Assembly (NCBI GenBank): GCA_029582155.1
Contig: CM055906.1
Coordinates: 18,648,437-18,712,436, forward strand
Length of the DNA stretch: 64,000 nt
Direction: 5' to 3'
DNA from: Panopea generosa
Taxonomy: Eukaryota; Mollusca; Bivalvia; Adapedonta; Hiatellidae
Shown here piece after piece: positions 38,228 to 52,511 of this stretch. Each line of letters opens with the position of its first letter. Position 1 is the first letter of the stretch. The notes beneath the pieces are model-generated. The model was given only the letters and a program-made list of their open reading frames with translations. It made no database searches and had not been told where the DNA came from. Made by a program: the position numbers and the translations under genes.

Positions 38228-39528
38228 TTAGGTCACCTGAAAAGTGGATCTATTGCTATCGCCTTTTGTCCGACGTTGTGCGGTGAGCATCTGTAACCAA
38301 TTAACATTTTCAACTTCTTCTCAAAAACTGTAAGCTCGATCATTATGGAATTTTGTCTGCAGCTTTGGTACCTAAGGGTGAATCAAAGTTGTGAATTGCA
38401 CTGTCCCCATCCCCTTTGGGCCTTGGGAGTGGGGCAAAAATAGTGAAATTCGAGGTAAACTTTGAAAATATTCTTCTTACTATCAGAAGCACCGGGAAAC
38501 AAATGGTGGGCATGATTATTGACACATTTAGGTCCTTTATGTAAATTGTGAATTGAATGGCCCTGGATCTCACGGTTTGGACCTGTTTTTGTTTTAAACT
38601 TATTTATTTTTACTTCGATTGTGAAACAAGTTCTTACAACTTAGACAAATCACTCTCGAAGTCTTCCTGGGTAGTACCAGTACAAAGCATATGCGGAAAA
38701 AGTGCCTTGCTCAAGGACACCACACCACCCAGGTTTGGACCTGGGGGTGGGGCCTACTTTACTAAAACTATAGAAGAGAAAATGACAAAAAACGTTATTT
38801 CCGATGACTGGATAGACTTGTGTAAATGTTTTCTGCTTTGATTTGTTGTTGCTAACATGACAGTTAATAATTACCTGAATTTTATTGTCCCTTTCCCCAT
38901 GGGGGCCTGAGGGGCGGGGTCAAAACAGTCAAATTCAAGGTAAACTTTAAAAATCTTCTTCTTATTATAGGTAGCACTCAGAAACAGATAGTGAGCACGA
39001 TTATTGACGCATATAGGATAGAAGAATTGTAAATTACATGCCCCTTGGTTTCACGGTTTGGCCCTTGGGGTTGGGCCTACTTTACTCATTCTATAGAAGA
39101 GAAATAACAAAAAACGTTATTTCTAATGACTGAATAGACTTATGTGAATGTTTTTATGGTATGATTTGTTGTTATTGACAACCTGAATTTGATGGTCCCT
39201 ACCCCCATTAAGGCCTTAGAGGCGGGGCCAAAACAGTGAAATTTAATGTAAACTTTTAAAATCTTCTTCTTATTATAGGTAGCACTCAGAAACAAATATT
39301 GAGCATGATAAATGACGTATATAGGTCATTTATTAGAAATGTTAACTGTATGCCACTGAGTCTCACAGTTTGGCCCTCTTTACTTATTCTATAGAAGAAA
39401 AATGACTATAACCATTATTTCTTATTTCTTATGACTGTATATAAAAATTGTCAATTGCATGCCCATTGGTCTCACGGTTTGGCCCTGGGGGTGGGGTCTA
39501 CTTTACTTATTCTATAGAAGAAAACTAT
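38228..39528 (+). repeat. Dispersed repeat expanded as about three tandem copies
   Basis: The start (GGTCACCTGAAAAGTGGATC then TATTGCTATCGCCTTTTGTC) resembles a repeat common in bivalve genomes. The following unit of about 310-325 bp recurs three times: GGTAAACTTT-AAAAT near 38450 and 38935, with GTAAACTTTTAAAAT near 39243, and TCACGGTTTGG near 38571, 39050 and 39470. The first copy is longer because of the SINE insertion at 38586. Short frames within are artefacts. Confidence 0.75.
38586..38731 (-). mobile_element. SINE insertion with target-site duplication
   Basis: A 146-bp insertion is flanked by the perfect 12-bp duplication GGTTTGGACCTG (38574-38585 and 38732-38743). On the minus strand it carries TGTCCTTGAGCAAGGCACTT, a core known from several animal SINEs, and ends in an A-rich tail. 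Neighbouring copies of the host repeat, at about 39055 and 39475, lack the insertion and show the empty site. This gives unusually direct proof of retroposition. Confidence 0.85.
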
Positions 39529-39970
39529 TTTATAGATATCTTGCGACTGTAGTCCTACATGTACAATCAAGTAATGACCACTTGTTATAGACATCTTGCG
39601 GCCGTTTTCCTACAATCAAGTAATGACCACTTGTTATAGACATCTTGCGGCCGTATTTCTACAATCAAGTAATGACCACTTGTTATAGACATCTTGCAGC
39701 CGTATTCCTACAATCAATTAATGACCACTTGTTATAGACATTTTGCGGCCGTATTCCTACAATGAAGTAATGTCCAATTGTTATAGACATCTTGCGGACG
39801 TCTTCTTACTATCAATTAATGACCACTTGTTATAGACATCTTGCGGCCGTATTGCTACAATCAAGTAATGACTACTTGTTATAGACATCTTGCGGCCGTA
39901 TTCCTACAATCAAGTAATGACAACTTGTTATAGACATCTTGCTGCCGTATTCCTACAATCAAGTAATGAC
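39529..39970. repeat. 49-bp tandem array
   Basis: About nine units share TTGTTATAGACATCTTGCGG, then CCGTATTCCTACAATCAAGT, then AATGACCAC. The spacing of CATCTTGCGG is 49 bp (39592 to 39641). Units are very uniform. The array abuts the 38-bp array through a short transition. Confidence 0.95.
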
Positions 39971-39984
39971 TCTCACAGCTAATT

Positions 39985-42915
39985 CAAGATGATTAATCAC
40001 TAACTTGCCGAGTTGAGTATGCTCGGGTAGTGAATCAGTTACTTGCGGAGATTGGTATGCTGGAGTAATTAATCAGTTAAGTGCGGAGATGGGTATGCTG
40101 GAGTAATGAATCAGTTACTTGCGGAGATGGGTATGCTCGAGTAATGAATCAGTTACGTGCGGAGATGGTTATGCTGGAGTGATGAATCAGTTACTTGCGG
40201 AGATGGGTATGCTGGAGTGATGAATCAGTTACTTGCAGAGATGGGTATGCACGAGTAATGAATCAGTTATTTGCGGAGATGGGTATGCTCCAGTAATGAT
40301 TCAGTTACTAGGGGAGATGGATATGCTCGAGTAATGAATCAGTTACTTGCGGAGATTTGTATGCTGGAGTAATGAATCAGTTACTTGCGGAGATGGGTAT
40401 GCTCAACTATTGAATCAGTTACTTGCCGAGATTGGTATGCTGAAGAAATGAATAAGTTACTTGCTGAGATGGGTATGCTCGAGTAATGAATCAGTTACTT
40501 GCGGAGATGGGTATGCTGGAGTAATGAATCAGTTGCTTACGGAGATGGGTATACTCGAGTAATGAATCAGTTTCTTGCAGAGATGGGTATGGTGGAGTAA
40601 TGAATCAGTTACTTGCGGAGATGAGGTTGCCCGAGTAATGAAGCAGTAACTTGCATAGATGGGTATGCTGGAGTGATGAATCAGTTATTTGCGGAAATGG
40701 GTATGCAGGAGTGATGAATCAGTTACTTGCGGAGATGGCTATGCTGGAGTAATGAATCAGTTACTTGCGGAGATGGTAATGCTCGAGTAACGAATCAGTT
40801 ACTTGCGGAGATTTGTATACTGGAGTAATGAATCAGTTACTTGCGAAGATTGGTAAGCTCGACTAATAAACCAGTGACTTGCCGAGATTGGTATGCTGAA
40901 GTAATGAATCAGTTACTTGCTGAGATGGGTATGCTCGAGTAATGAATAACTTATTTGCGTAGATGAGTATGCTGGAGTAATGAATCGGTTACTTGCGGAG
41001 ATAGGTATGCCCAAGTAATGAATCAGTTACTTGCAGAGATGGGTATGCCCAAGTAATGAATCAGTTCCTTGCAGAGATGGGTATACCGAAGTAATGAATT
41101 GGTAACTTGCAGAGATGGGTATGCCCGAGTAATGAATCGGTTACTTGCCGGGATAGGTATGTTGGAGTAATTAATCAGTTACTTGCGGAGATGGTTATGC
41201 TCGAGTAATTAATCAGTTACTTGCGGAGATGCGTATGCTTTAGAAATGAATCAGTTACTTGCGGAGATGAAGATGTCTGAGTAATGAATCAGTTACTTGC
41301 AGAGATGCGTATGCTTGATTGAGTAATGAATCCGTTACTTGCAGAGATGGGTATGCTCGAGTGATGAATCTGTTACTTGCGGAAATGGAAATGCTGGAGT
41401 AATGAAATAGATACTTCCGGAAATGGGTATGCTGGAGTAATGAATCTGTTACTTGCAGAGATAGGTATGCTGGAGTGATGAATCAGTTACTTGCGGAGAT
41501 GAGTATGCCAGAGTAATGAACCAGTTACTTGCAGAGATCGGTATGCTGGAGTAATGAATCAGTTACTTCTGGAGATGGTTATGCTGCAGTAATGAATCAG
41601 TTACATGCGGAGATGGGTATGCTGGAGTGATGAATCTGTTACTTGCAGAGATGAGTATGCTGGAATGATCAATCAGCTACTTGCGGAGATAGGTATGCCC
41701 GAGTAATGAACCAGTTACTTGCAGAGATGGGTATGCTGGAGTAATGAATAAATTACTTGCGGAGATAGGTATGCTGGAGTAATGAATCAGTAAATTGCAG
41801 AGATGGGTATGCTTGAGAAATGAATAAGTTGCTTACGGAGACGGGTATGCTCGAGTAATGAATCGGTTTCTTGTAGAGATGGGTATGCTGGAGTAATGAA
41901 TCAATTACTTGCAGAGATGGGTATGCCCAAGTAATGAATCAGTTACTTGCAGAGATTTGTATACCGAAGTAATGATTCTGTTACTTGCAGAGATGGGTAT
42001 GCCCGAGTAATGAATCGGTTATTTGCCGGGATGGGTATGTTGGAGTAATGAATCAGTTACTTTCGGAGATGGTTATGCTTGAGATATAAATCAGTTACTT
42101 GCGGAGATGCGTATGCTTGAGAAATGAATCAGTTACTTGCGGAGATGAGGATGTCTGAGTAAAGAATCAGTTACTTGCGGTGATGCGTATGCTTGCTTGA
42201 GTAATGAACCAGTAATTTGCGGAGATATGTATGTTCGAGTGATGAATCAGTTACTTGCAGAGATGGGTTTGCTCGAGTGATGAATCAGTTACCTGCGGAA
42301 ATGGGTATGCTGGAATAATGAAATAGTTCTTGTGGAAATGGGTATGCTGGAGTAATGTATCAGTTACTTGCGGAGATGGGTATGCTGGAGTGATGAATAA
42401 GTTACTTGCGGAGATGAGTATGCCCGAGTAATGAACCAGTTACTTACAGAGATGGGTATGCTGGAGTAATGAATCAGTTACTTGCCAAAATAGTTTTGTC
42501 GAGTAATTAATCAGTTACTTGCAGAGATGGGTATGCCAGAGTAATGAATCAATTACTTGAGGAGATGGGTATTCTCGAGTAATGAATCAGTTACTTGCGG
42601 AGATGAGTATGCCCGTGTAATGAAGCAGTAACTTGCATAGAAGATAACGCCCGAGTGATGAATCAGTTAGTTGCGAAGATGGGTATACTGGAGAAATGAA
42701 TCAGTTACGTGTGGAGATAGTAATGCTGGAGTAATGAATCAGTTATTTGCAGAGATGGGTATGCTCGAATAATGAATCTGTTTTTTGCGGAGATGAGTAT
42801 GCTGGAGTAATGAATTAGTTACTTGTGGAGATGGGTTTGCCCAAGTTATATATCAGTTACTTGCGAAGATGGCTATACCGCAGTAATGAATCGGTTACTT
42901 GCGGAGATAGGTACA
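39985..42915. repeat. 38-bp tandem array
   Basis: About 77 units share ATGAATCAGTTACTTGCGGA followed by GATGGGTATGCTGGAGTA. Measured spacing is 38 bp (GTAATGAA at 40103 and 40141). Units differ at scattered positions (CTCGAGTA, CCCGAGTA, GCAGAGAT), and a few are longer through GCTTGATT-type insertions. The period is not a multiple of 3 and no long frame exists, so it is non-coding. Confidence 0.96.
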
Positions 42916-45900
42916 TGTAACTAAAGCACCGACAGAAGACGCGGCACAGAAACATATATTAGTTATAGGTTATGAACTTAACTAAAGCACCGACACAAGA
43001 CGCAGCATGGAAACATATATTAGTTATGAACTTAACTGAAGCATCGACAGAAGACGCGGCACAGAAACATATATTAGTTATAGGTTACGAACTTAACTAA
43101 AGCACCGACACAAGACCGGCATGGAAACATATATTAGTTATGAACTTAACTGAAGCACCGACAGAAGACGCGGCACAGAAACATATATTAGTTATGAAAT
43201 TAACTGAAGCACCGACAGAAGACGCGGCACAGAAACGTATATTAGTTATTTGTTATGAACTTAACAGAAGCACCGACAGAAGACGCGGCACAGAAGCATA
43301 TATTAGTAATGAACTTAACTGAAGCACCGACAGAAGACGCGGCACAGAAACATATATTAGTTATGAACTTAACTGAAGCACCGACAGAAGATGCGGCACA
43401 GAAACTTATATTAGTAATAAACTTAACTGAAGCACCGACAGAAGACGCGGCACAGAAACATATATTAGTGATGAACTTAACTGAAGCACCAACAGAAGAC
43501 GCGGCACAGAAACATATATTAGTTATGAACTTAACTGAAGCACCGACAGAAGATGCGGCACAGAAACATATATTAGTTATTAGTTATGAACTGAACAAAA
43601 CCACCGACACAAGATGCGGCACGAAAACATATATTAGTTATGAACTAATCTGAAGCACCGACATAAGACGCGGCACAGAAACATATATTAGTTATGAACT
43701 TAACTGAAGCATCAACAGAAGAAGCGGCACAGAAACATATATTACGGATGAACTTATCTAAAGCTCCGACAAAAGACGCGGCACAGAAACATATATTAGT
43801 TATGACCTTAAATAAAGCACCGACAGAAGACGCGGCACAGAAACATATATTAGTTATGAACTTAACTGAAGCACCGACAGAAGAAACGGCACAGAAACAT
43901 ATATTAGTTATGAACTTACATTGTAACTGAAGCACCAACAGAAGACGTGGCACAGAAACATATATTAGTTATGAACTTACTGAAGCACCGACAGAAGAAG
44001 CGACACAGAAACTTATATTAGTTATTAGTTATGAACTTATTTGAAGCACCGACAGAAGACGCGGCACAGAAACATATATTACTTATGAACTTAACTGAAG
44101 CACCGACAGAAGATGAGGCACAGAAACATATATTAGTTATTAGTTATGAACTTAACTGAAGCACCGACACAAGATGCGCACAGAAACATATATTAGTTAT
44201 AAACTTAACTGAAGCATTGACAGAAGACGTGGCACAGAAACATATATTAGTTATTAGTTATGAACATAACTGAAGCACCGACAGAAGACGCGGCACAGAA
44301 ACATATATTAGTAATGAACTTAACTGAAGCACCAACAGAAGAAGCGGCACCGAAACATATATTAGTTATGAACTTAACTAAAGCACTGACAGAAAACGCA
44401 GCACAGAAACATATATTAGTTATGATCTTAACTGAAGCACCAACAAAAGACGCGGCATAGAAACATATATTAGTTATTAGTTATAAACTGAACTAAAGCA
44501 CAGACACAAGACTCAGCACCGAAACATATATCAGTTATGAACTTAACTGAAGCACCGACAGAAGTTGCGGAACCGAAACATATATTAGTTATGAACTTAA
44601 CTGAAGCACTGACAGAAGACGCGGCACAGAAACATATATTAGTTATGAACTTAACTGAAGCACCGACAGAAGACGTGGCACAGAAACATATATTAGTTAT
44701 TAGTTATGAACTTAAATGAAGCACCGACACAAGACGCGGCACGGACACATATATTAGTTATGAACTTAACTGAAGCACCGACAGAAGACGCGGCACAGAA
44801 ACATATATTAGTTATTAGTTATGTACTTAACTAAAGCACCTACAGAAGACGTGGCACAGAAATATATACTAGTTATTAGTTATGAACTCAACTAAAACAC
44901 CGACGCAAGACGCGGCACAGAAACATATATTAGTTATGAACTTAACTGAAGCACCGACAGAAGACGCGGCACAGAAACATATATTAGTTATGAACTTAAC
45001 TGAAGCACCAACAGAAGATGCAGCACAGAAACATATATTAGTTATGAACTTATCTGAAGCACTGATAGAAGACGCGGCACAGAAACACATATTAGTTATG
45101 AACTTAACTGAAGCACCGACAGAAGATGCAGCACAGAAACATATATTAGTTATAAGTTATGAACTGAACAAAAGCACCGACAGAAGATGTGGCACAGAAA
45201 CATATATTAGTTTTTAGTTATGAACTGAACAAAAGTACCTACACAAGACGCGGCACGGAAACATATATTAGTTATGAACTTAACTGAAGCACCTACAGAA
45301 GACACGGCATAGAAATATATATTAGTTATGAACTGAACATAACCACCGACAAAAGACGCGGCACAGAAACATATATTAGTTATGAACCTAACTGAAGCAC
45401 CGACAGAAGATGCGGCACAAAAACATGTATTAGTTATGAACTTAACTGAAGCACCGACAGAAGACGCGCACAGAAACATATATTAGTTATGAACTTAACT
45501 GAAGCACCGACAGAAGACGCGGCACAGAAACATATATTAGTTATGAACTCAACTGAAGCACCGACAGAAGACGCGGCACTGAAACATATATTAGTTATGA
45601 ACTCAACTGAAGCACCGACAGAAGACCCGGCACAGAAACATATTATATTAGTTATTAGTTATGAACTTAACTACAGCACTGACACAAGACGTGGCACAGA
45701 AACATATATTAGTTATGAACTTAACTGAAAAACCGACAGAAGACGCGGCACGGAAACATATATTAGTTATGAACTAAACTGAAGCACCGACAGAAGATGC
45801 GGCACAGAAACATATATTAGTTATGAACTTAATTGAAGAACCGACAGAAGACGCGGCACAGAAACATATATTAGTTATTAGTTATGAACTTAACTAAAGC

Positions 45901-48479
45901 TCCGACACAAGAGGCGGCACGGAAACATATATTAGTTATGAACTTAACTGAAGCATCGACAGAATACGTGGCACAGAAACATATAGTAGTTATGAACTTA
46001 ACTGAAGCCCCGACGGAAGACGCGGCACAGAAACATATATTAGTTATGAATTTAACTTAAGCACCGACAGAAGACGCGGCACAGAAACATATATTAGTTA
46101 TGAAATTAACTGAAGCACCGACAGAAGACGCGGCACAGAAACATATATTAGTTATGAACTTAACTACATACCGACAGAAGACACGGCACAGAAACATATA
46201 TTAGTTATTAGTTATGAACTGAACTGAAGCACCAACAGAAGACGCGGCACGGAAAAATATATTAGTTATGAACATAACTGAAACAACGACAGAAGACGCG
46301 GCACGGAAACATATATTAGATAAGAACTTAAATGAAGCCCCGACAGAAGACTCGGCACAGAAATATATATTAGTTATTAGTTATGAACTGAACTGAAGCA
46401 CCGACACTAGACGCGGCACGGAAATATATATTAGTTATGATCTTAACTGAAGCACTGACAGAAGACGCGGCACAGAAACATATATTAGTTATGAACTTAA
46501 CAGAAGCACCGACATAAGACGCGGCACAGAAACATATATTTGTTATGAACTTAACTGAAGCGCCAACAGAAGAAGCAGCACAGAAACATATATTAGTAAT
46601 GAACTTAACTGAAGCACCGACACAAAACGCGGCCCGGAACTTAACAGAAGCACCGACAGAAGACGCGGCACAGAAACATATATTAGTTATTAGTTATGAA
46701 CTTAAATGAAGCACCGACAGAAGACTCGGCACAGAAATATATATTAGTTATTATTTATGAACTGAACTAAAGCACCGACACAAGACGCGGCACGGAAATA
46801 TATATTAGTTATGATCTTAACTGAAGCACTGACAGAAGACGCGGCACAGAAACATATATTAGTTATGAACTTAACAGAAGCACCGACATAAGACGCGGCA
46901 CAGAATCATCTATTAGTTATGAACTTAACTGAAGCACCAACAGAAGACGTGACACAGAAACATATATTAGTTATGAACTTAACTGAAGCACCGACAGAAG
47001 ACGCGGCACAGAAACATATATTAGTTATGAACTTAACTTAAGCACCGAAAGAAGACGCGGCACAGACACATATATTAGTTATGAACTTAAATAAAGCACC
47101 GACAGAAGACGCGGCACAGAAACATATATTAGATATGACCTTAAATAAAGCACCGACAGAAGACGCGGCACAGAAACATATATTAGTTATGAACTTAACT
47201 AAAGCACCGACAGAAGTTGCGGCACAGAAACATATATTAGTTATTTGTTATGAACTTAACTGAAGCACCGACAGAAGACGCAGCACAGAAACATATATCA
47301 GTTATGAATTTAACTTAAGCACCGACAGAAGACGCGGCACAGAAACATATATTAGTTATGAAATTAACTGAAGCACCGACAGAAGACGCGGCACAGAAAC
47401 ATATATTAGTTATGAACTTAACTGAAGCACCGACTGAAGACGCGGCACAGAAACATATATTAGTTATGAACTTAACTGAAGCACCGACAGAAGATGCTGC
47501 ACAGAAACATATATTAGTTATGAACATAACTGAAGCACCAACAGAAGAAGCGGCACAGAAACATATATTAGTAATGAACTTAACTGAAGCACCGACACAA
47601 GACGCGGCCCGGAAACATATATTATTGATGAACTTAACTGAAGCACCGACAGAAGACGTGGCACAGAAACATATATTAGTTATTAGTTATGAACTGAACT
47701 AAAGCACAGACACAAGAAGCGGCACAGAAACATATATTAGTGATGAACTTAACTCAAGCACCGACAGAAGACGCTGCACAGAAACAAATATTAGTTATGA
47801 ACTTAACTGAAGCACCGAGAGAAGACGCGGCACAGAAACATATATTAGTTATGAACTTAACTGAAGCACCGACAGAAGATGTGGCACAGAAACATATATT
47901 AGTAATGAACTTAACTGAAGCACCGATAGAAGATGCGGCACAGAAACATATATTAGTTATAAGTTATGAACTTAAATAAAGCACCGACAGAAGACGCGGC
48001 AAAGAAACTCATATTAGTAATGAACTTAACTGAATCATCGACAGAAGACGTTGCATAGAAGCATATATTAATAATGAACTTAACTGAAGCATCGACAGAA
48101 GACACGGCACAGAAACATATATTAGTTATGAATTGAACTGAAGCACCAAAAGAAGACGCGGCACTTAAACATACATTAGTTATGAACTCAACTGAAGCAC
48201 CGAAAGAAGACCCGGCACAGAAACATATATTAGTTATAAGTTATGAACTTAACTACATCACTGACACAAGACGTGGCACAGAAACATATATTAGTTATGA
48301 ACTTAACTGAAGCACCGACAGAAGTTGCGGCACAGAAACATATATTAGTTATTTGTTATGAACTTAGCTGAAGCACCGACAGAAGACGCGGCACAGAAAC
48401 ATATATTAGTAATGAACTTAACTCAAGCACCGACAGAAGACGCGGCACAGAAACATATATTAGTAATGAACTTAACTGA

Positions 48480-51400
48480 AGCACCGACAGAAGACGCGGC
48501 ACAGAAACATATATTAGTTATGAACTTAACTGAAGCACCGACAGAAGACGCGCACAGAAACATATATTAGTTATGAACTTAACTGAAGCACCGACAGAAG
48601 ACACGGCACAGAAATATATATTAGTTATTAACTTAACTGAAGCACCGACAGAAGACGTGGCACACAAACATATATTAGTTATGAACTTAACTGAAGCACC
48701 GACAGAAGACGCTGCACAGAAACATATATTAGTTATTAGTTATGAAATTAACTGAGGCACCGACAGAACACGCGGCACAGAAACATATATTAGTTATTAG
48801 TTATGAACTGAAATGAAGCACCAACAGAAGAAGCAGCACGGAAACATATATTAGTTATGAACTTAACTGAAACACCGACAGAAGACGTGGCACGGAAACA
48901 TATATTAATTATGGACTTAACTGAAGCACCGATAGAAGAGTCGGCACAGAAATATATATTAGTTATTAGTTATGAACTGAAAAGAAGCACCGACATAAGA
49001 CGCGGCACAGAAACATATATTAGTTATGAACTTAACTGAAGCACCGACAGAAGACGCGGCACAATAACTTATATTAGTTACGAACTTAAATGAAGCACCG
49101 ACAGAAGACGCGGCACAGAAAAATATATTAGTTATGAACTTAACTGAAGCACCGACAGAAGATGCGGCACAGAAACATATATTAGTTATTAGTTATGAAC
49201 TGCACAAAATCACCGACACAAGACGCGTCACGGAAACATATATAAGTTATGAACTTAACTGAAGCACCTTCAGAAGACGCAGCACAGAAACATACATTAG
49301 TTATGAACTTAACTGAAGCACCAACAGAAGACGCGGCACAGAAACATATATTAGTTATGAACTTAACTAAAGCACCGACATAAGACGCGGCACTGAAACA
49401 TATATTAGTTATGACCTTAAATAAAGTTCCGACAGAAGACGCGGCATAGAAACATATATTTGTTATGAACTTAACTAAAGCACCGACAGTTGTTGCGGCA
49501 CAGAAACATATATTAGTTATTTGTTATGAACTTAGCTGAAACACCGACAGAAGACGCGGCACAGAAACATATATTAGTAATGAACTTAACTGAAGCACCG
49601 ACAGAAGACGCGGCACAGAAACATATATTAGTTATGAACTTAACTGAAGCACTGACAGAAGACGCGCACAGAAACATATATTAGTAATGAACTTAACTGA
49701 AGCACCGACTGAAGACACGGCACAGAAACATATATTAGTTATGAACTTAACTGATGCACCGACAGAAGACGTGGCACAGAAACATATATTAGTTATGACC
49801 TTAACTGAAGCACCGACAGAAGACGCGGCACAGAAACATATATTTGTTATTAGTTATGAACTGAACTGCAGCACCGACAGAAAACGCGGCACGGAAACAT
49901 ATATTAGTTATGAACTAAACTGAAGCACCGACAGAAGACGCGGCACAGAAACATATATTAGTTATGAACTTAACTGAAGCACCGACAGAAGATGCTGCAC
50001 AGAAACATATATTAGTTATTAGTTATGAACTTAACTGAAGCAACGGCACAAGATGCGGCACAGAAACATATATTAGTAATAATGTTAACTGAAGCATCGA
50101 CAGAAGACGCGGCTCATAAACATATATTAGTTATGAACTTAACAGAAGCACCGACAGAAGACGCGGCACAGAAACATATATTAGTTATGAACTTAACTGA
50201 AGGACCGACAGAAGATGCGGCACAGAAACGTATATTAGTCATGAACTTAACTGAAGGACCGACAGAAGATGCAGCACAGAAACATATATTAGTTATTAGT
50301 TATGAACTGAACAAAAGCACCGACACAAGACGCGGCACGGAAACATATATTATTTATGAACTTAACTGAAGCACCGACAGAAGATGCGGCACGGAAACAT
50401 ATATTAGTTATGAACTTAACTGAAGCACCGACAGAAGATGCAGCACAGAAACATATATTAGTTATGAACTTTATTGAAGCACCGACAGAAGATGCGGCAC
50501 AGAAACATATATTAGTTATGAACTTAACTGAAGCACCGACAGAAGACGCGCACAGAAACATATATTAGTTATGAACTTAACTGAAGCACCGACAGAAGAC
50601 ACGGCACAGAAATATATATTAGTTATTAACTTAACTGAAGCACCGACAGAAGACGTGGCACAGAAACATATATTAGTTATGAACTTAACTGAAGCACCGA
50701 CAGAAGACGCTGCACAGAAACATATATTAGTTATTAGTTATGAAATTAACTGAGGCACCGACAGAACACGCGGCACAGAAACATATATTAGTTATTAGTT
50801 ATGAACTGAAATGAAGCACCAACAGAAGACGCAGCACGGAAACATATATTAGTTATGAACTTAACTGAAACACCGACAGAAGACGTGGCACGGAAACATA
50901 TATTAATTATGGACTTAACTGAAGCACCGATAGAAGAGTCGGCACAGAAATATATATTAGTTATTAGTTATGAACTGAAAATAAGCACCGACATAAGACG
51001 CGGCACAGAAACATATATTAGTTATGAACTTAACTGAAGCACCGACAGAAGACGCGGCACAGTAACTTATATTAGTTACGAACTTAAATGAAGCACCGAC
51101 AGAAGACGCGGCACAGAAAAATATATTAGTTATGAACTTAACTGAAGCACCGACAGAAGATGCGGCACAGAAACATATATTAGTTATTAGTTATGAACTG
51201 AACAAAATCACCGACACAAGACGCGTCACGGAAACATATATAAGTTATGAACTTAACTGAAGCACCTTCAGAAGACGCAGCACAGAAACATACATTAGTT
51301 ATGAACTTAACTGAAGCACCAACAGAAGACGCGGCACAGAAACATATATTAGTTATGAACTTAACTAAAGCACCGACATAAGACGCGGCACTGAAACATA

Positions 51401-52511
51401 TATTAGTTATGACCTTAAATAAAGTTCCGACAGAAGACGCGGCATAGAAACATATATTTGTTATGAACTTAACTAAAGCACCGACAGTTGTTGCGCACAG
51501 AAACATATATTAGTTATTTGTTATGAACTTAGCTGAAACACCGACAGAAGACGCGGCACAGAAACATATATTAGTAATGAACTTAACTGAAGCACCGACA
51601 GAAGACGCGGCACAGAAACATATATTAGTTATGAACTTAACTGAAGCACTGACAGAAGACGCGCACAGAAACATATATTAGTAATGAACTGAACTGAAGC
51701 ACCGACTGAAGACACGGCACAGAAACATATATTAGTTATGAACTTAACTGATGCACCGACAGAAGACGTGGCACAGAAACTTATATTAGTTATGACCTTA
51801 ACTGAAGCACCGACAGAAGACGCAGCACAGAAACATATATTTGTTATTAGTTATGAACTGAACTGCAGCACCGACAGAAGACGCGGCACGGAAACATATA
51901 TTAGTTATGAACTAAACTGAAGCACCGACAGAAGACGCGGCACAGAAACATATATTAGTTATGAACTTAACTGAAGCACCGACAGAAGATGCTGCACAGA
52001 AACATATATTAGTTATTAGTTATGAACTTAACTGAAGCAACGGCACAAGATGCGGCACAGAAACATATATTAGTAATAAAGTTAACTGAAGCACCGACAG
52101 AAGACGCGGCTCATAAACATATATTAGTTATGAACTTAACTGAAGCACCGACAGAAGACGCGGCACAGAAACATATATTAGTTATGAACTTAACTGAAGG
52201 ACCGACAGAAGATGCGGCACAGAAACGTATATTAGTCATGAACTTAACTGAAGGACCGACAGAAGATGCAGCACAGAAACATATATTAGTTATTAGTTAT
52301 GAACTGAACAAAAGCACCGACACAAGACGCGGCACGGAAACATATATTATTTATGAACTTAACTGAAGCACCGACAGAAGATGCGGCACGGAAACATATA
52401 TTAGTTATGAACTTAACTGAAGCACCGACAGAAGATGCAGCACAGAAACATATATTAGTTATGAACTTTATTGAAGCACCGACAGAAGATGCGGCACAGA
52501 AACATATATTA
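48480..52511. repeat. Higher-order duplication of about 1,997 bp within the 54-bp array
   Basis: Idiosyncratic variants recur at a constant offset of 1,997-1,998 bp: the open frames beginning 48573 and 50571, 48857 and 50855, 50025 and 52022. Shared private features include GACGCGCACAG (a 2-bp loss), AGAAGAGTCGGCAC and GTTGTTGCGGCACAG versus GTTGTTGCGCACAG. The two copies are nearly identical, so the duplication is recent, by unequal exchange or replication slippage. Confidence 0.9.
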
